Source: JBBSVE01 sp038233815 (GTDB lineage: Bacteria; Pseudomonadota; Alphaproteobacteria; Rhodobacterales; Rhodobacteraceae). From it: 33,553 bases of DNA. The position numbers and the translations under genes are program-made. Below, one piece after another: positions 8,000-15,643 of this stretch; the first letter of the stretch is position 1; each line of letters opens with the position of its first letter. The stretch is from NCBI GenBank assembly GCA_038233815.1, contig JBBSVE010000013.1:1-33553 (forward strand). Reading direction: 5' to 3'. The notes beneath the pieces are model-generated. The model did no database searches. It was not told the DNA's origin and worked only from the letters and a program-made list of their open reading frames with translations.

Positions 8000-8932
8000 T
8001 CACTTTTCCGCCGGATAGGACCGGGCGTTGACCGCGCCCACGACCATCGGCACCTTGAGCATTCCCGCCGTCTCGAAGGTCAGCGTGACCTCCACCGTCT
8101 CGCCGGGCGTGAGCGCGCTCTTCAGGTCCATGAACATCAGATGGTATCCCGCCGGCGTCAGATCCACCGTGCCACCGGCGGGAATCGTCAGGCCGCCCGT
8201 CACCGGGCGCATCTTCATCACGCTGCCGTCCATGGTCATCGAATGGACCTGCACCCTGTCCGCCACATCCGACGTAAGGGAGAGGAGCCGATCGTCGCTG
8301 GCACCTTCGTTGGTGACGCTCAGATACCCGCCCCCCACCGGCGCGCCCGGCAACGTGGCGCGCGCATAGGGCGCCGTGACCGTGAGGGCGCCGACCCTGT
8401 AGACCGGCGCGTCGCCCGTCACGGCTGGCGCGGTATCTGCGCCCATCGCCATGTGATCGTGGCCGCCGTCGCCCGCCCCGGCCGCGACGACGATGAGACG
8501 GGGGGAGGCCGTCTCGATCTCGTCATCGGCGGAGGTGTCGGTCCACATCGCCTTGGCCGCGCCGCAATCCTGCTCGACCCCGAAGAACATCGGACCGGGG
8601 GCCACGTCGCCGCCGACCGTGCCACGCAGTGAGAACTCATCGTAAAAGTCGTCGGGCAGGCTGCCGTTCGACCAGACAACCTCGCTCACCGCGTCGCCGG
8701 TGCGCTCGGTCGCCAGATCCCAGCCGGCCTTCGGCATCGGTTTCACGTGGGCAAATCCCTCGGGGATCTTCATGTGCAATGCAGTCGTTGCAGCATCCTT
8801 GCAGCCATGCGGCACGCGATAGGTGATCTTGCCCGTGGCCCCGGCAGCGATCTCGTGCTGCTCCAGAGTCACATGGGCGTGCGCGGTGCCCGCAAGGGCC
8901 GCAAGGACGGCGGCGGTCAGGGTGGTCTTCAT
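8000..8932 (-). CDS. YcnI (DUF1775) - PCu(A)C fusion copper protein
   Basis: A 310-aa secreted protein made of two periplasmic copper modules. A signal peptide (1-19) ends AHA, and the mature N-terminus is His20 (HVTLEQ), the residue that binds copper in the YcnI fold. YcnI-type landmarks HGCKDAATTALHMKIPEG and VVWSNGSLPDDFYDEF (with the conserved Trp) follow. After a His/Met linker (GGHDHMAMG) comes a complete PCu(A)C domain with the ligand set VHSMTMDGSVMKM and GYHLMFMDLK. PCu(A)C proteins load Cu(I) into oxidases, often with Sco1, which is encoded next. ATG 8932 was chosen because it starts the signal peptide and has GGAG nine bases upstream. The fusion probably places acceptor and donor in one chain, which is an inference. 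Confidence 0.93.
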   Translation of the reverse strand: MKTTLTAAVLAALAGTAHAHVTLEQHEIAAGATGKITYRVPHGCKDAATTALHMKIPEGFAHVKPMPKAGWDLATERTGDAVSEVVWSNGSLPDDFYDEFSLRGTVGGDVAPGPMFFGVEQDCGAAKAMWTDTSADDEIETASPRLIVVAAGAGDGGHDHMAMGADTAPAVTGDAPVYRVGALTVTAPYARATLPGAPVGGGYLSVTNEGASDDRLLSLTSDVADRVQVHSMTMDGSVMKMRPVTGGLTIPAGGTVDLTPAGYHLMFMDLKSALTPGETVEVTLTFETAGMLKVPMVVGAVNARSYPAEK

Positions 8933-9026
8933 GGTCGTCTCCAGAACGGGCGCGCGCGGACGGACCGCTGCCTGCGCCTTATGGGGTGGGGCACGCTTTG
9001 TGCCAAAGACAGCTCGGGGGGGTGGC

Positions 9027-9377
9027 TCAGGCCAGTGCGGGCGGCGCGCGCGGCAGCAGGCGGGGATGCACCGGCTCGGGGCCGCGGCGCAGGTCCGCAC
9101 GTGTCAGGGGCGCGCTTGCGGGCCGGAATCGGGTCACGCGCGGCAAGGGCGTCATGTCGGGGGGATCGGAGAGCAGACGGCAGAACGGGCAGGCTTGGTC
9201 GTGCCGGTGATCCGCCGCCGTCCCGCACAGATCCGACGCGGACCCGCCCGCGTCGAGCCATGCCGCAAGCTCCGGCGCGACCGGCGTGGCCATCCGGGCG
9301 GCGGACACAACGCTCGCCGTCCCGATCAGCAGAACGGCGGCGAGGAGGAGGAAGCGGTGGACCAGACGCGCGATCAT
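9027..9377 (-). CDS. small secreted CPFC protein, DUF2946-like
   Basis: A 116-aa protein with an N-terminal signal or membrane segment (about 5-25, LLLAAVLLIGTASVVSA). After about 30 residues there is a Cys/His cluster, DLCGTAADHRHDQACPFCRLL, and the C-terminal part is Pro/Arg-rich. The CPxC motif after an N-terminal helix and the position ahead of copper genes resemble DUF2946-type proteins, which often sit beside copper transport or oxidase-assembly genes. I infer a periplasmic copper-related role from that context only. It lies 94 bp upstream of the YcnI-PCu(A)C gene and 58 bp downstream of the iminopeptidase gene, so it may start the copper operon. The assignment to DUF2946 is tentative. 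Confidence 0.7.
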   Translation of the reverse strand: MIARLVHRFLLLAAVLLIGTASVVSAARMATPVAPELAAWLDAGGSASDLCGTAADHRHDQACPFCRLLSDPPDMTPLPRVTRFRPASAPLTRADLRRGPEPVHPRLLPRAPPALA

Positions 9378-9435
9378 GGCGCAGCCCTACCACACCGTGC
9401 AGGCGGCGGAAGCGGCGCCGATGTCGCGGTCGCCC

Positions 9436-10407
9436 TCAAAGACCCCGCAACCCGTTCATCACTTCCACCAGCCGGGCGGAGACGCCGGGCTCGGACAGCG
9501 CGTGTCCGGCCTGCGGGATAATGTGGAGGCGCGCCCGCTCCCACCCGGTCGCCAGACGGACGGCGGCGGCGGGCGGGCAGACCATGTCGAATCGACCCTG
9601 CACAATGTCGGCGGGCAGAGGCTCGATCCGGCTCCGGTTCTTCTCGATCCAGCGATCCTCGGGGAGGAAGCCCCGGTTCAGGAAATAGTGGTTCTCCAGC
9701 CGCGCGAAGGCCCGGGCGTAGTCGCTGGCGCCCTCCCCGCTCGCCCCCTCGGAGCGGATCGTGGCAAGCGAGTTCTCCCAGTTGGCCCAGAGCCGCGCAA
9801 ACCGCATCTCCTCTGCCATATCGCCGGAAAAGAGCCGGGCATGGTAGGCCGCGATCAGATCGCCACGCTCTGCCTCGGGGATGGCACCCTCGATCCGGTC
9901 CCAGAAGTCGGGAAAGAACCGCGCTGCCCCACCGCCGTAAAACCAGTCGAGCTCGCCCTCGGTCATCAGGAACACGCCGCGCAGCACGAGGTGGATCACC
10001 CGGTCGGGATGCGTGATCGCATAGATCAGCGCCAGCGTGGCCCCCCATGACCCACCGAACAGGATCGCGCGACCGTAGTTCAGCGTCTCGCGGATCCGCT
10101 CCATGTCGCGGACCAGATGCCAGGTGGTGTTTTCCTCCACCGATGCCGTGGGACGCGAGCGTCCGCAGCCGCGCTGGTCGAAAAGCACGATGCGGTAGAT
10201 CGCAGGATCGAAATAGCGCCGCATCGCTGGACTGCAGCCGCCGCCCGGACCGCCGTGGACGACCATCACGGGGATGCCGTCGGGCCGTCCGCACTGTTCC
10301 ACATAGACCGTGTGGCCCTGGCCCACGTCGATCATCCGCTGGTCGAACGGCTCAAGCGGGGGATAAAGAAACTCCGCTGCGGTCTTTTGCCCTGATCGGT
10401 GGTCCAT
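9436..10407 (-). CDS. pip: proline iminopeptidase
   Basis: A 323-aa cytoplasmic alpha/beta hydrolase (peptidase family S33) that removes N-terminal proline from peptides. The oxyanion motif HGGPGGGCSP lies at 51-60, then FDQRGCGRS, the nucleophile elbow GGSWGATLAL (Ser120), the acid residue in GRFDMVCPP and the catalytic His in PQAGHALSEP. A helical cap with ENSLATI and HYFLNRGFL lies between, as in the family. I start at ATG 10407, which has AGGA five bases upstream; the open frame extends further but runs antisense through ubiG. The length is typical (about 310-330 aa). It diverges from ubiG across 61 bp, with no functional link evident. Confidence 0.93.
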   Translation of the reverse strand: MDHRSGQKTAAEFLYPPLEPFDQRMIDVGQGHTVYVEQCGRPDGIPVMVVHGGPGGGCSPAMRRYFDPAIYRIVLFDQRGCGRSRPTASVEENTTWHLVRDMERIRETLNYGRAILFGGSWGATLALIYAITHPDRVIHLVLRGVFLMTEGELDWFYGGGAARFFPDFWDRIEGAIPEAERGDLIAAYHARLFSGDMAEEMRFARLWANWENSLATIRSEGASGEGASDYARAFARLENHYFLNRGFLPEDRWIEKNRSRIEPLPADIVQGRFDMVCPPAAAVRLATGWERARLHIIPQAGHALSEPGVSARLVEVMNGLRGL

Positions 10408-10415
10408 GCGCGTCC

Positions 10416-10424
10416 TATATGATA
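10416..10424. promoter_or_regulatory. possible shared -10 region for pip and ubiG
   Basis: The 61-bp gap between the divergent starts contains TATATGATA, which reads TATCATATA on the other strand, so it could serve as a -10 box in both directions. I see no convincing -35 box for either gene. Confidence 0.25.
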
Positions 10425-10468
10425 GCCCGATGCTGCCCAAAGCTGCAGCCCTGCGCAAGGAGTTCCCG

Positions 10469-11227
10469 ATGGATGCGACCGCACGACCCACCACCGGCAC
10501 CCGCGACGAGGCCGAAATCGCGAAGTTCGAGGCGATGGCTGCGGAATGGTGGGACCCCGCGGGCAAGTTCAAGCCGCTCCACATGCTCAATCCCTGCCGG
10601 CTGGATTACATCGTCGGACAGGTGGCGGCGGAGTTCGACCGCGACCCCGAGGGTCCGGTGCCGTTCACGGGGCTGCGCATCCTCGACATCGGCTGCGGCG
10701 GCGGGCTTTTGTCCGAACCGATGGCGCGGCTTGGGGCGGAGGTGGTGGGCGCGGATGCCGCCGCCCGCAACATCCCCGTGGCAAGGCTCCATGCCGAACA
10801 GTCGGGCCTCGCGATCGACTACCGTCACTGCACGGCGGAAGATCTGGTGGCGGAGGGCGCGCGTTTCGACGTGGTCCTGAACATGGAGGTGGTGGAGCAT
10901 GTGGCCGATCCGCAGGGCTACCTCACTGCGTGCCACGATCTGCTCAAACCTGGCGGGCTGATGGTCTGCTCCACCCTCAACCGCAACACGAAAAGCTTCG
11001 TCATGGGCATCATAGGCGCGGAATGGGTGATGCGCTGGCTGCCCAAGGGCACCCACGACTGGCAGAAGTTCATCACGCCGGACGAGCTTTACGCGATGCT
11101 GCGGACGGCCGGGCTCAATCCGGTCGACCGCAAGGGCATGGTGTTCAACCCGCTCGGCTGGTCCTGGTCGCTGTCGGACCGCGACCTGTCGGTGAACTAC
11201 GTGACGACCAGCCTCCGCCCCGCCTGA
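10469..11227 (+). CDS. ubiG: ubiquinone biosynthesis O-methyltransferase
   Basis: A 252-aa SAM-dependent methyltransferase that carries out both O-methylations of ubiquinone biosynthesis. SAM motif I is DIGCGGGLLSEPMARLGAEV (from residue 73), followed by VVGAD and the post-motif NMEVVEHV. UbiG-specific sections are WWDPAGKFKPLHMLNP near the N-terminus and LNRNTKSF, GTHDWQKFITP and GMVFNPL later. ATG 10469 has a strong AAGGAG six bases upstream, so the longer frame from 10406 is not used. The stop lies two bases from the stop of the convergent rmlA. Its product feeds the quinone pool that the neighbouring quinol oxidase uses, though nothing suggests co-regulation. Confidence 0.96.
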   Translation: MDATARPTTGTRDEAEIAKFEAMAAEWWDPAGKFKPLHMLNPCRLDYIVGQVAAEFDRDPEGPVPFTGLRILDIGCGGGLLSEPMARLGAEVVGADAAARNIPVARLHAEQSGLAIDYRHCTAEDLVAEGARFDVVLNMEVVEHVADPQGYLTACHDLLKPGGLMVCSTLNRNTKSFVMGIIGAEWVMRWLPKGTHDWQKFITPDELYAMLRTAGLNPVDRKGMVFNPLGWSWSLSDRDLSVNYVTTSLRPA

Positions 11228-11229
11228 CG

Positions 11230-12120
11230 CTATTCCTCCGCGATGGCCGACAGGTAGCGGCCGTAGTCGTTCTTGCCCATCGCGGCACCGGACCGCCTGA
11301 GGTCGTCCCGGGTGATCCAGCCCTTCTGATAGGCGATCTCCTCCGGGCAGCCGGTTTGCAGGCCCTGCCGCTTTTGCAGCGTCCGCACGAAATTGCCCGC
11401 GTCGAGAAGGCTGTCGAACGTGCCGGTGTCGAGCCAGGCAAAGCCCCGCCCCATCCGCTGCACGTCGAGCGTGCCTTGCGCCAGATACATCTCCAGCAGC
11501 GTCACGATCTCCAGCTCGCCCCTCGCCGAGGGGGTGACGTCGGCGGCCAGTGCCGGCGCGGACCCGTCGAGGAAATAGATCCCCGTCACCGCAAAGTTCG
11601 ACGGCGGTTTCGCGGGCTTTTCCACGATTCCCGTGACACGGCCGGAGGCGTCCATCGCGACCACGCCGTAGCGTTCGGGGTCCGCCACGCGGTAGCCGAA
11701 GACCGTGGCGCCAGTGGGTTTCGCATCCGCGGCGGCCAGCAGTTCCGGCAGCCCGTGGCCAAAGAAGATGTTGTCGCCCAGCACCATCGCGGAGGGCGCG
11801 CCGTCCAGGAACGCCTCCGCCAGCAGATAGGCCTGCGCCAGCCCCTCGGGCCGTTCCTGCACGATGTAGGTGAGCGACAGACCCCATTGCCCGCCGTCGC
11901 CCAGCAGGCGGCGGAACTGGTCCTGATCCTGCGGCGTCGTGATGATCGCAATCTCCCGGATCCCCGCGAGCATCAGGACCGACAGCGGATAATAGACCAT
12001 CGGCTTGTCATAGACCGGCAAAAGCTGCTTGGAGACGCCGCGCGTGATCGGATAGAGCCGGGTGCCCGACCCTCCGGCAAGCAGGATGCCCTTGCGGGGC
12101 GTGATCGTGGCGTCGGTCAT
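11230..12120 (-). CDS. rfbA: glucose-1-phosphate thymidylyltransferase
   Basis: A 296-aa enzyme (RmlA) that makes dTDP-glucose from dTTP and glucose 1-phosphate, the first step to dTDP-L-rhamnose. The nucleotide-binding loop GILLAGGSGTRLYP lies at about 11-24, then SKQLLPVYDKPMVYYPLS, the metal-binding VLGDNIFFGHG, the sugar-site FGYRVADPERYGVV and IVEKPAKP, and TGIYFLD and FAWLDTGTFDSL. Length and motifs match the short RmlA family. It is the last gene of rmlC-B-D-A, 19 bp after rmlD. The ATG at 12120 gives the canonical short N-terminus. The gene runs convergently against ubiG with only two bases between stop codons. Confidence 0.97.
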   Translation of the reverse strand: MTDATITPRKGILLAGGSGTRLYPITRGVSKQLLPVYDKPMVYYPLSVLMLAGIREIAIITTPQDQDQFRRLLGDGGQWGLSLTYIVQERPEGLAQAYLLAEAFLDGAPSAMVLGDNIFFGHGLPELLAAADAKPTGATVFGYRVADPERYGVVAMDASGRVTGIVEKPAKPPSNFAVTGIYFLDGSAPALAADVTPSARGELEIVTLLEMYLAQGTLDVQRMGRGFAWLDTGTFDSLLDAGNFVRTLQKRQGLQTGCPEEIAYQKGWITRDDLRRSGAAMGKNDYGRYLSAIAEE

Positions 12121-12139
12121 GGTGCGTGCCTTTCGAGGG

Positions 12140-12982
12140 TCAGCGGGCGGACAGCATCGCGGCCAGCGCCGCGCGCCAGTCTGGCCGGGAAATGCCGAAG
12201 GTTTCGTGAAGGCTCGTGCAGTCGAGCCGCGAATTGCCCGGACGGTGCGCCTTTTGCAGATAGGCGCTCGACGGGATCGGATCGACGGTGCAGGCCACAT
12301 CCGCCTGCCGAAAGACCTCTGCCGCGAACCCCGCCCAGGACACGTCGGGCGCACCGGAAAGATGGTAGATGCCGGAGGTCGCAGGGTCATCGCGCAGGGC
12401 CTGCGCCATCTTCAGGCACGCCGCCGCGATGGCATCCGCGGGCGTCGGGCCGCCGGTCTGGTCTTCGACCACGGAGATGCGGTCCCGCGACGCCCCGAGC
12501 CGCAGCATCGTGGTGACGAAATTGGCGCCTTCCGCATCGAACACCCACGAGGTCCGCAGAATCGCGCTCACCCCGCCCGCCGCCGTCACCGCCCGCTCCC
12601 CGGCAAGCTTGGAGCGACCGTAGGCCCCGAGTGGTCCGGTCGCCGCGTCAGGCCGGAAGGGCGTGTCGCCGGACCCGTCGAACACGTAATCGCTGGAGAT
12701 ATGGACGAACGGCACGTCCAGCGCCGCACAGGCGCGTGCCATGGCACCGGGGGCCTCGCCGTTGATGACCGTGGCCTCGGCCTCGCGGTCCTCGGCGCCG
12801 TCCACGGCGGTCCATGCGGCGGCGTTGATGACGGCGTCGGGGCGATGCGCGCGGACAGCCTGCGCACAGGCAGCGGGATCGGCCAGATCGGCGGCGGCGC
12901 GGTCAAGCGTCATGGCGTCGGGCGCGAGGTTACGGATCGCGCGCGCGACCTGACCGCCCCGCCCGAAGACGAGGAGCCTCAC
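12140..12982 (-). CDS. rfbD: dTDP-4-dehydrorhamnose reductase
   Basis: A 280-aa short-chain dehydrogenase/reductase (RmlD) that carries out the final NADPH-dependent reduction to dTDP-L-rhamnose. It has the Rossmann loop GRGGQVARA, DAVINAAAWTAVDGAE, the catalytic region HISSDYVFDG with YGRSKLAGE, and TSWVF further on. I start at GTG 12982, which overlaps the rmlB stop by four bases (GTGA) and puts the first beta strand (VRLLVFGRG) at the N-terminus as usual. The longer frame only adds 18 Gly/Arg-rich residues. The conserved GxxGQLG motif reads GRGGQVA here, a small departure. Confidence 0.95.
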   Translation of the reverse strand: MRLLVFGRGGQVARAIRNLAPDAMTLDRAAADLADPAACAQAVRAHRPDAVINAAAWTAVDGAEDREAEATVINGEAPGAMARACAALDVPFVHISSDYVFDGSGDTPFRPDAATGPLGAYGRSKLAGERAVTAAGGVSAILRTSWVFDAEGANFVTTMLRLGASRDRISVVEDQTGGPTPADAIAAACLKMAQALRDDPATSGIYHLSGAPDVSWAGFAAEVFRQADVACTVDPIPSSAYLQKAHRPGNSRLDCTSLHETFGISRPDWRAALAAMLSAR

Positions 12983-14019
12983 CCTGCCACCCCCAGCCGC
13001 TTGCCCACGCCCGCGCGGTCCTGCAGCGCGCGCCACCAGTCCTCATGGTCGAGATACCAGCGCACCGTCCGCTCCAGCCCTTCGTCCAGCGTCACCGAGG
13101 GGCGCCAGCCCAGCTCCTCCGCGATCCGGGTGGCGTCGATGGCATAGCGCGCGTCGTGGCCGGGCCTGTCGGTGACGAAGGCGATCTGGTCGGCGTAGGG
13201 CGCAGGCCCTGGACGCAATCGGTCGAGGATCGCGCAGAGGTCGCGCACGAGATCGATGTTGCGACGCTCGTTCCAGCCGCCGAGGTTGTAGCTGCGCCCG
13301 ACCCGGCCCTTGTCCAGCACCTGGAGGAGCGCCGCTGCGTGATCTTCCACATAAAGCCAGTCGCGCACATTCTCCCCCGCGCCGTAGACCGGGATGGGGC
13401 GACCTGCCAGCGCGTTGAGGATCGCGACCGGGATCAGCTTTTCAGGGAAATGGAATGGCCCGTAGTTGTTGGAGCAGTTCGTCAGCAGGACCGGAAGGCC
13501 ATAGGTCTCCCCCCAGGCCCGCACCAGATGGTCGCTCGCGGCCTTGGAGGCGGAATAGGGGCTGTTGGGCGCGTAGGGCGTGGTTTCGGTGAAGAACCCC
13601 TCCGGCCCGAGGCTGCCGAACACCTCGTCGGTGGAGATATGCTGGAACCGGAATGCAGCGGGTTTGCCCGCCCCCGTCCAGTAGGCACGCGCAGCCTCCA
13701 GCAAATGGAACGTGCCGGTGACGTTGGTGTCGACGAAATCGGACGGCCCGTCGATGGACCGGTCGACATGGCTTTCGGCGGCCAGATGCATCACCGCGTC
13801 GGGGCGGTGGGCCGCAAAGATCCGGTCGACTGCCGCGCGGTCGCGGATATCGGCATGCTCGAACGCATAGTGCGGACTGTCGGCCACCGACGCCACGTTC
13901 ACCTCGCACGCGGCATAGGTCAGCGCGTCAAGGTTCACGACGCGGCGGCCCTGCGCCACCGCCTGGCGCACGACGGCGGAGCCGATGAACCCGGCCCCGC
14001 CGGTCACAAGGAGCGTCAT
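12979..14019 (-). CDS. rfbB: dTDP-glucose 4,6-dehydratase
   Basis: A 346-aa NAD-dependent SDR enzyme (RmlB) that converts dTDP-glucose to dTDP-4-keto-6-deoxyglucose. It has the Rossmann motif GGAGFIGSAVVRQ, MHLAAESHVDRSIDGP, the catalytic triad parts STDEVFG and YSASKAASDHLV, and NCSNNYGPFHFPEKLIP and VYGAGENVRDWLYVEDH, all diagnostic of RmlB. Its ATG overlaps the rmlC stop by four bases, and its stop overlaps the rmlD GTG by four bases. The length is typical. Confidence 0.97.
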   Translation of the reverse strand: MTLLVTGGAGFIGSAVVRQAVAQGRRVVNLDALTYAACEVNVASVADSPHYAFEHADIRDRAAVDRIFAAHRPDAVMHLAAESHVDRSIDGPSDFVDTNVTGTFHLLEAARAYWTGAGKPAAFRFQHISTDEVFGSLGPEGFFTETTPYAPNSPYSASKAASDHLVRAWGETYGLPVLLTNCSNNYGPFHFPEKLIPVAILNALAGRPIPVYGAGENVRDWLYVEDHAAALLQVLDKGRVGRSYNLGGWNERRNIDLVRDLCAILDRLRPGPAPYADQIAFVTDRPGHDARYAIDATRIAEELGWRPSVTLDEGLERTVRWYLDHEDWWRALQDRAGVGKRLGVAG

Positions 14020-14585
14020 GGCGCGTCCCCGAACCGGAACGGCGAGGAGAACCCGGCGAACCCCTGCGCCGCGCGGTCCTTGTCAGACAGGATCGCGGTG
14101 GCGGGGTCGATCCCCCAGTCGATGCCCAGCGCCGGATCGTCGAACCGCACCGCACCGTCGCAGTCGGGCGCATAGCTGTCGGAGCATTTATAAAGAAGCT
14201 CGGTATCGGGCAGCAGCGTAACGAACCCGTGCAGAAACCCCTTGGGGATAAAAAGCTGCGCGCCGTTATCCGCCGACAGCTCCACCGTCACCGATTGGGC
14301 GTAGGTGGGCGAGCCGGTCCGCACATCCACCGCCACGTCGAGCACGGCGCCCCGGCCGACCCGCACCAGCTTGTCCTGCGCGCGCGGCGGAGACTGGAAA
14401 TGGAGGCCGCGCACGGTGCCCACCTCGGCGCTCAGCGATTGGTTGTCCTGCACGAAGGCCGCATCGATGCCGTGGGTGCGGAGCGTCTCCGCGTTCCAGA
14501 CCTCGCAAAAGAACCCCCGCGCGTCGCCGAACCGCCGCGGGGTGAGGATCAGGACGCCCGGAATCGCTGTGGTCTCGACCTGCAT
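14016..14585 (-). CDS. rfbC: dTDP-4-dehydrorhamnose 3,5-epimerase
   Basis: A 189-aa cupin-fold epimerase (RmlC), the third enzyme of dTDP-L-rhamnose synthesis. It has GDARGFFCEVWN, QDNQSLS, the active-site GTVRGLHFQSPPRAQDKLVRV with the catalytic His, FIPKGFLHGFVTL, and ALGIDWGID near the end, all as in the family. It is the first gene of rmlC-B-D-A, 72 bp after the upstream metallo-beta-lactamase gene. An imperfect hairpin lies in that gap. No rhamnosyltransferase is present in the window, so the final glycan cannot be named. Confidence 0.96.
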   Translation of the reverse strand: MQVETTAIPGVLILTPRRFGDARGFFCEVWNAETLRTHGIDAAFVQDNQSLSAEVGTVRGLHFQSPPRAQDKLVRVGRGAVLDVAVDVRTGSPTYAQSVTVELSADNGAQLFIPKGFLHGFVTLLPDTELLYKCSDSYAPDCDGAVRFDDPALGIDWGIDPATAILSDKDRAAQGFAGFSSPFRFGDAP

Positions 14586-14606
14586 GGAACCGCCTTCGCT
14601 GACTGT

Positions 14607-14635
14607 CGCGCCGCTCTTTTACGGGAGCGGTCGCG
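14607..14635. repeat. inverted repeat upstream of rmlC
   Basis: CGCG-CCGCTC (14607-14616) pairs with GAGCGG-t-CGCG (14625-14635), a 10-bp stem with a single bulged T and an 8-base loop. No T-run follows on either strand, so it is not a standard terminator. It may be a processing or stabilising hairpin in the rml leader, or the end of the metallo-beta-lactamase transcript. Confidence 0.4.
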
Positions 14636-14657
14636 CAATGTCATCCCGAAGCCGCGC

Positions 14658-15560
14658 TCAGAACCGGTCGAGAGGGATCCGCAGATAGCGCCGCCCGTCA
14701 GGCTCCGCTGGCACCGCACCCCCGCGGAGGTTCATTTGCAGCGCATGGAGCATCCGGTCCGGCAGCGCGAGCGTGGCATCGCGCGCCTCCCGCATGGCCA
14801 CGAACGCCTCGCGCCGGGTGCCGTCCCGCACATGGATGTTGTGCGCGCGATGCGTCGCCACGGTCGCCTCCCACGCAGGCTCGGTGCGCGCGTCGCGTCC
14901 ATAGTCGTGGCCGACGAAAAGGCGCGTGTCGCCGGGGCGGTCGAGGATCGCGCGGATGCTGTGCCAGAGGTCGTCCGCGCTGCCGCCCGGAAAGTCCGCA
15001 CGGCTGGAGCCCGCATCGGGATACATCAGCGTATCGTGGACGAGCCCCGCATCGCCCGCGAAATAACTGACCGAGCCCAGCGTATGGCCCGGCGACAGCA
15101 CCGTCGTCACGGTCAGGTCGCCGACCCTGAACTGCTCCCCGTCCTCCAGAAACGCATCGAAATGGGGGGAGGGGTCGAGGTCGGGCAGGCCGTAGATTTC
15201 CCGCCACAGGGCCGCGATCTCTTTCACCTTGACACCTATGGTCGTAGGGCACCCGGTCCGCTCCCGTAGCCATGCGGACGCCATAACGTGATCGGCATGC
15301 GGGTGGGTGTCGAGGATCCGCACCGGGGTCAGCCCCTCGGCGTCACACAGTGCAAGCACCCGTTCCGCGCTGTCGGTCGTGGTCCGAGCGGTCTTGGGGT
15401 CGAAATCCAGCACCACGTCGACAAGGGCTGCCTGCTTCGTTGTGGGGCAGGCCAGCACATACTGGATCGACCCCGTAACAGGTTCGTAGAGACCCCAGAC
15501 ATCCGGCGAGCCCGGCCCTGACGAAGGGCTGTGGCGGACGATGGGGTCCGCGTCGCTCAT
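14658..15560 (-). CDS. metallo-beta-lactamase fold hydrolase, persulfide dioxygenase-like
   Basis: A 300-aa MBL-fold metalloprotein. Metal ligands are visible in THPHADHVMAS, in SPGHTLGSVSYF, in the DTLMYPDAGSSRADFPGG segment and in FVGHDYG. The segment with Asp and RADFPGG and the early DFDPKTARTTTDSAERVL resemble the Blh/ETHE1 persulfide dioxygenases, which oxidise glutathione persulfide in sulfide detoxification; glyoxalase II is the main alternative. No rhodanese domain or BigR-type regulator is nearby to settle this. ATG 15560 gives a sensible N-terminus, and the longer frame adds unrelated residues. It lies 83 bp downstream of the aldo/keto reductase gene and 72 bp upstream of rmlC. Confidence 0.85.
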   Translation of the reverse strand: MSDADPIVRHSPSSGPGSPDVWGLYEPVTGSIQYVLACPTTKQAALVDVVLDFDPKTARTTTDSAERVLALCDAEGLTPVRILDTHPHADHVMASAWLRERTGCPTTIGVKVKEIAALWREIYGLPDLDPSPHFDAFLEDGEQFRVGDLTVTTVLSPGHTLGSVSYFAGDAGLVHDTLMYPDAGSSRADFPGGSADDLWHSIRAILDRPGDTRLFVGHDYGRDARTEPAWEATVATHRAHNIHVRDGTRREAFVAMREARDATLALPDRMLHALQMNLRGGAVPAEPDGRRYLRIPLDRF

Positions 15561-15643
15561 GGCGCTGACCCCTCTGGTGCCTCGAAACGCGGCAAGGTCC
15601 GTTCCATTCCTACCCCTCCACGCGACGCAGCCTTCACACGCGA

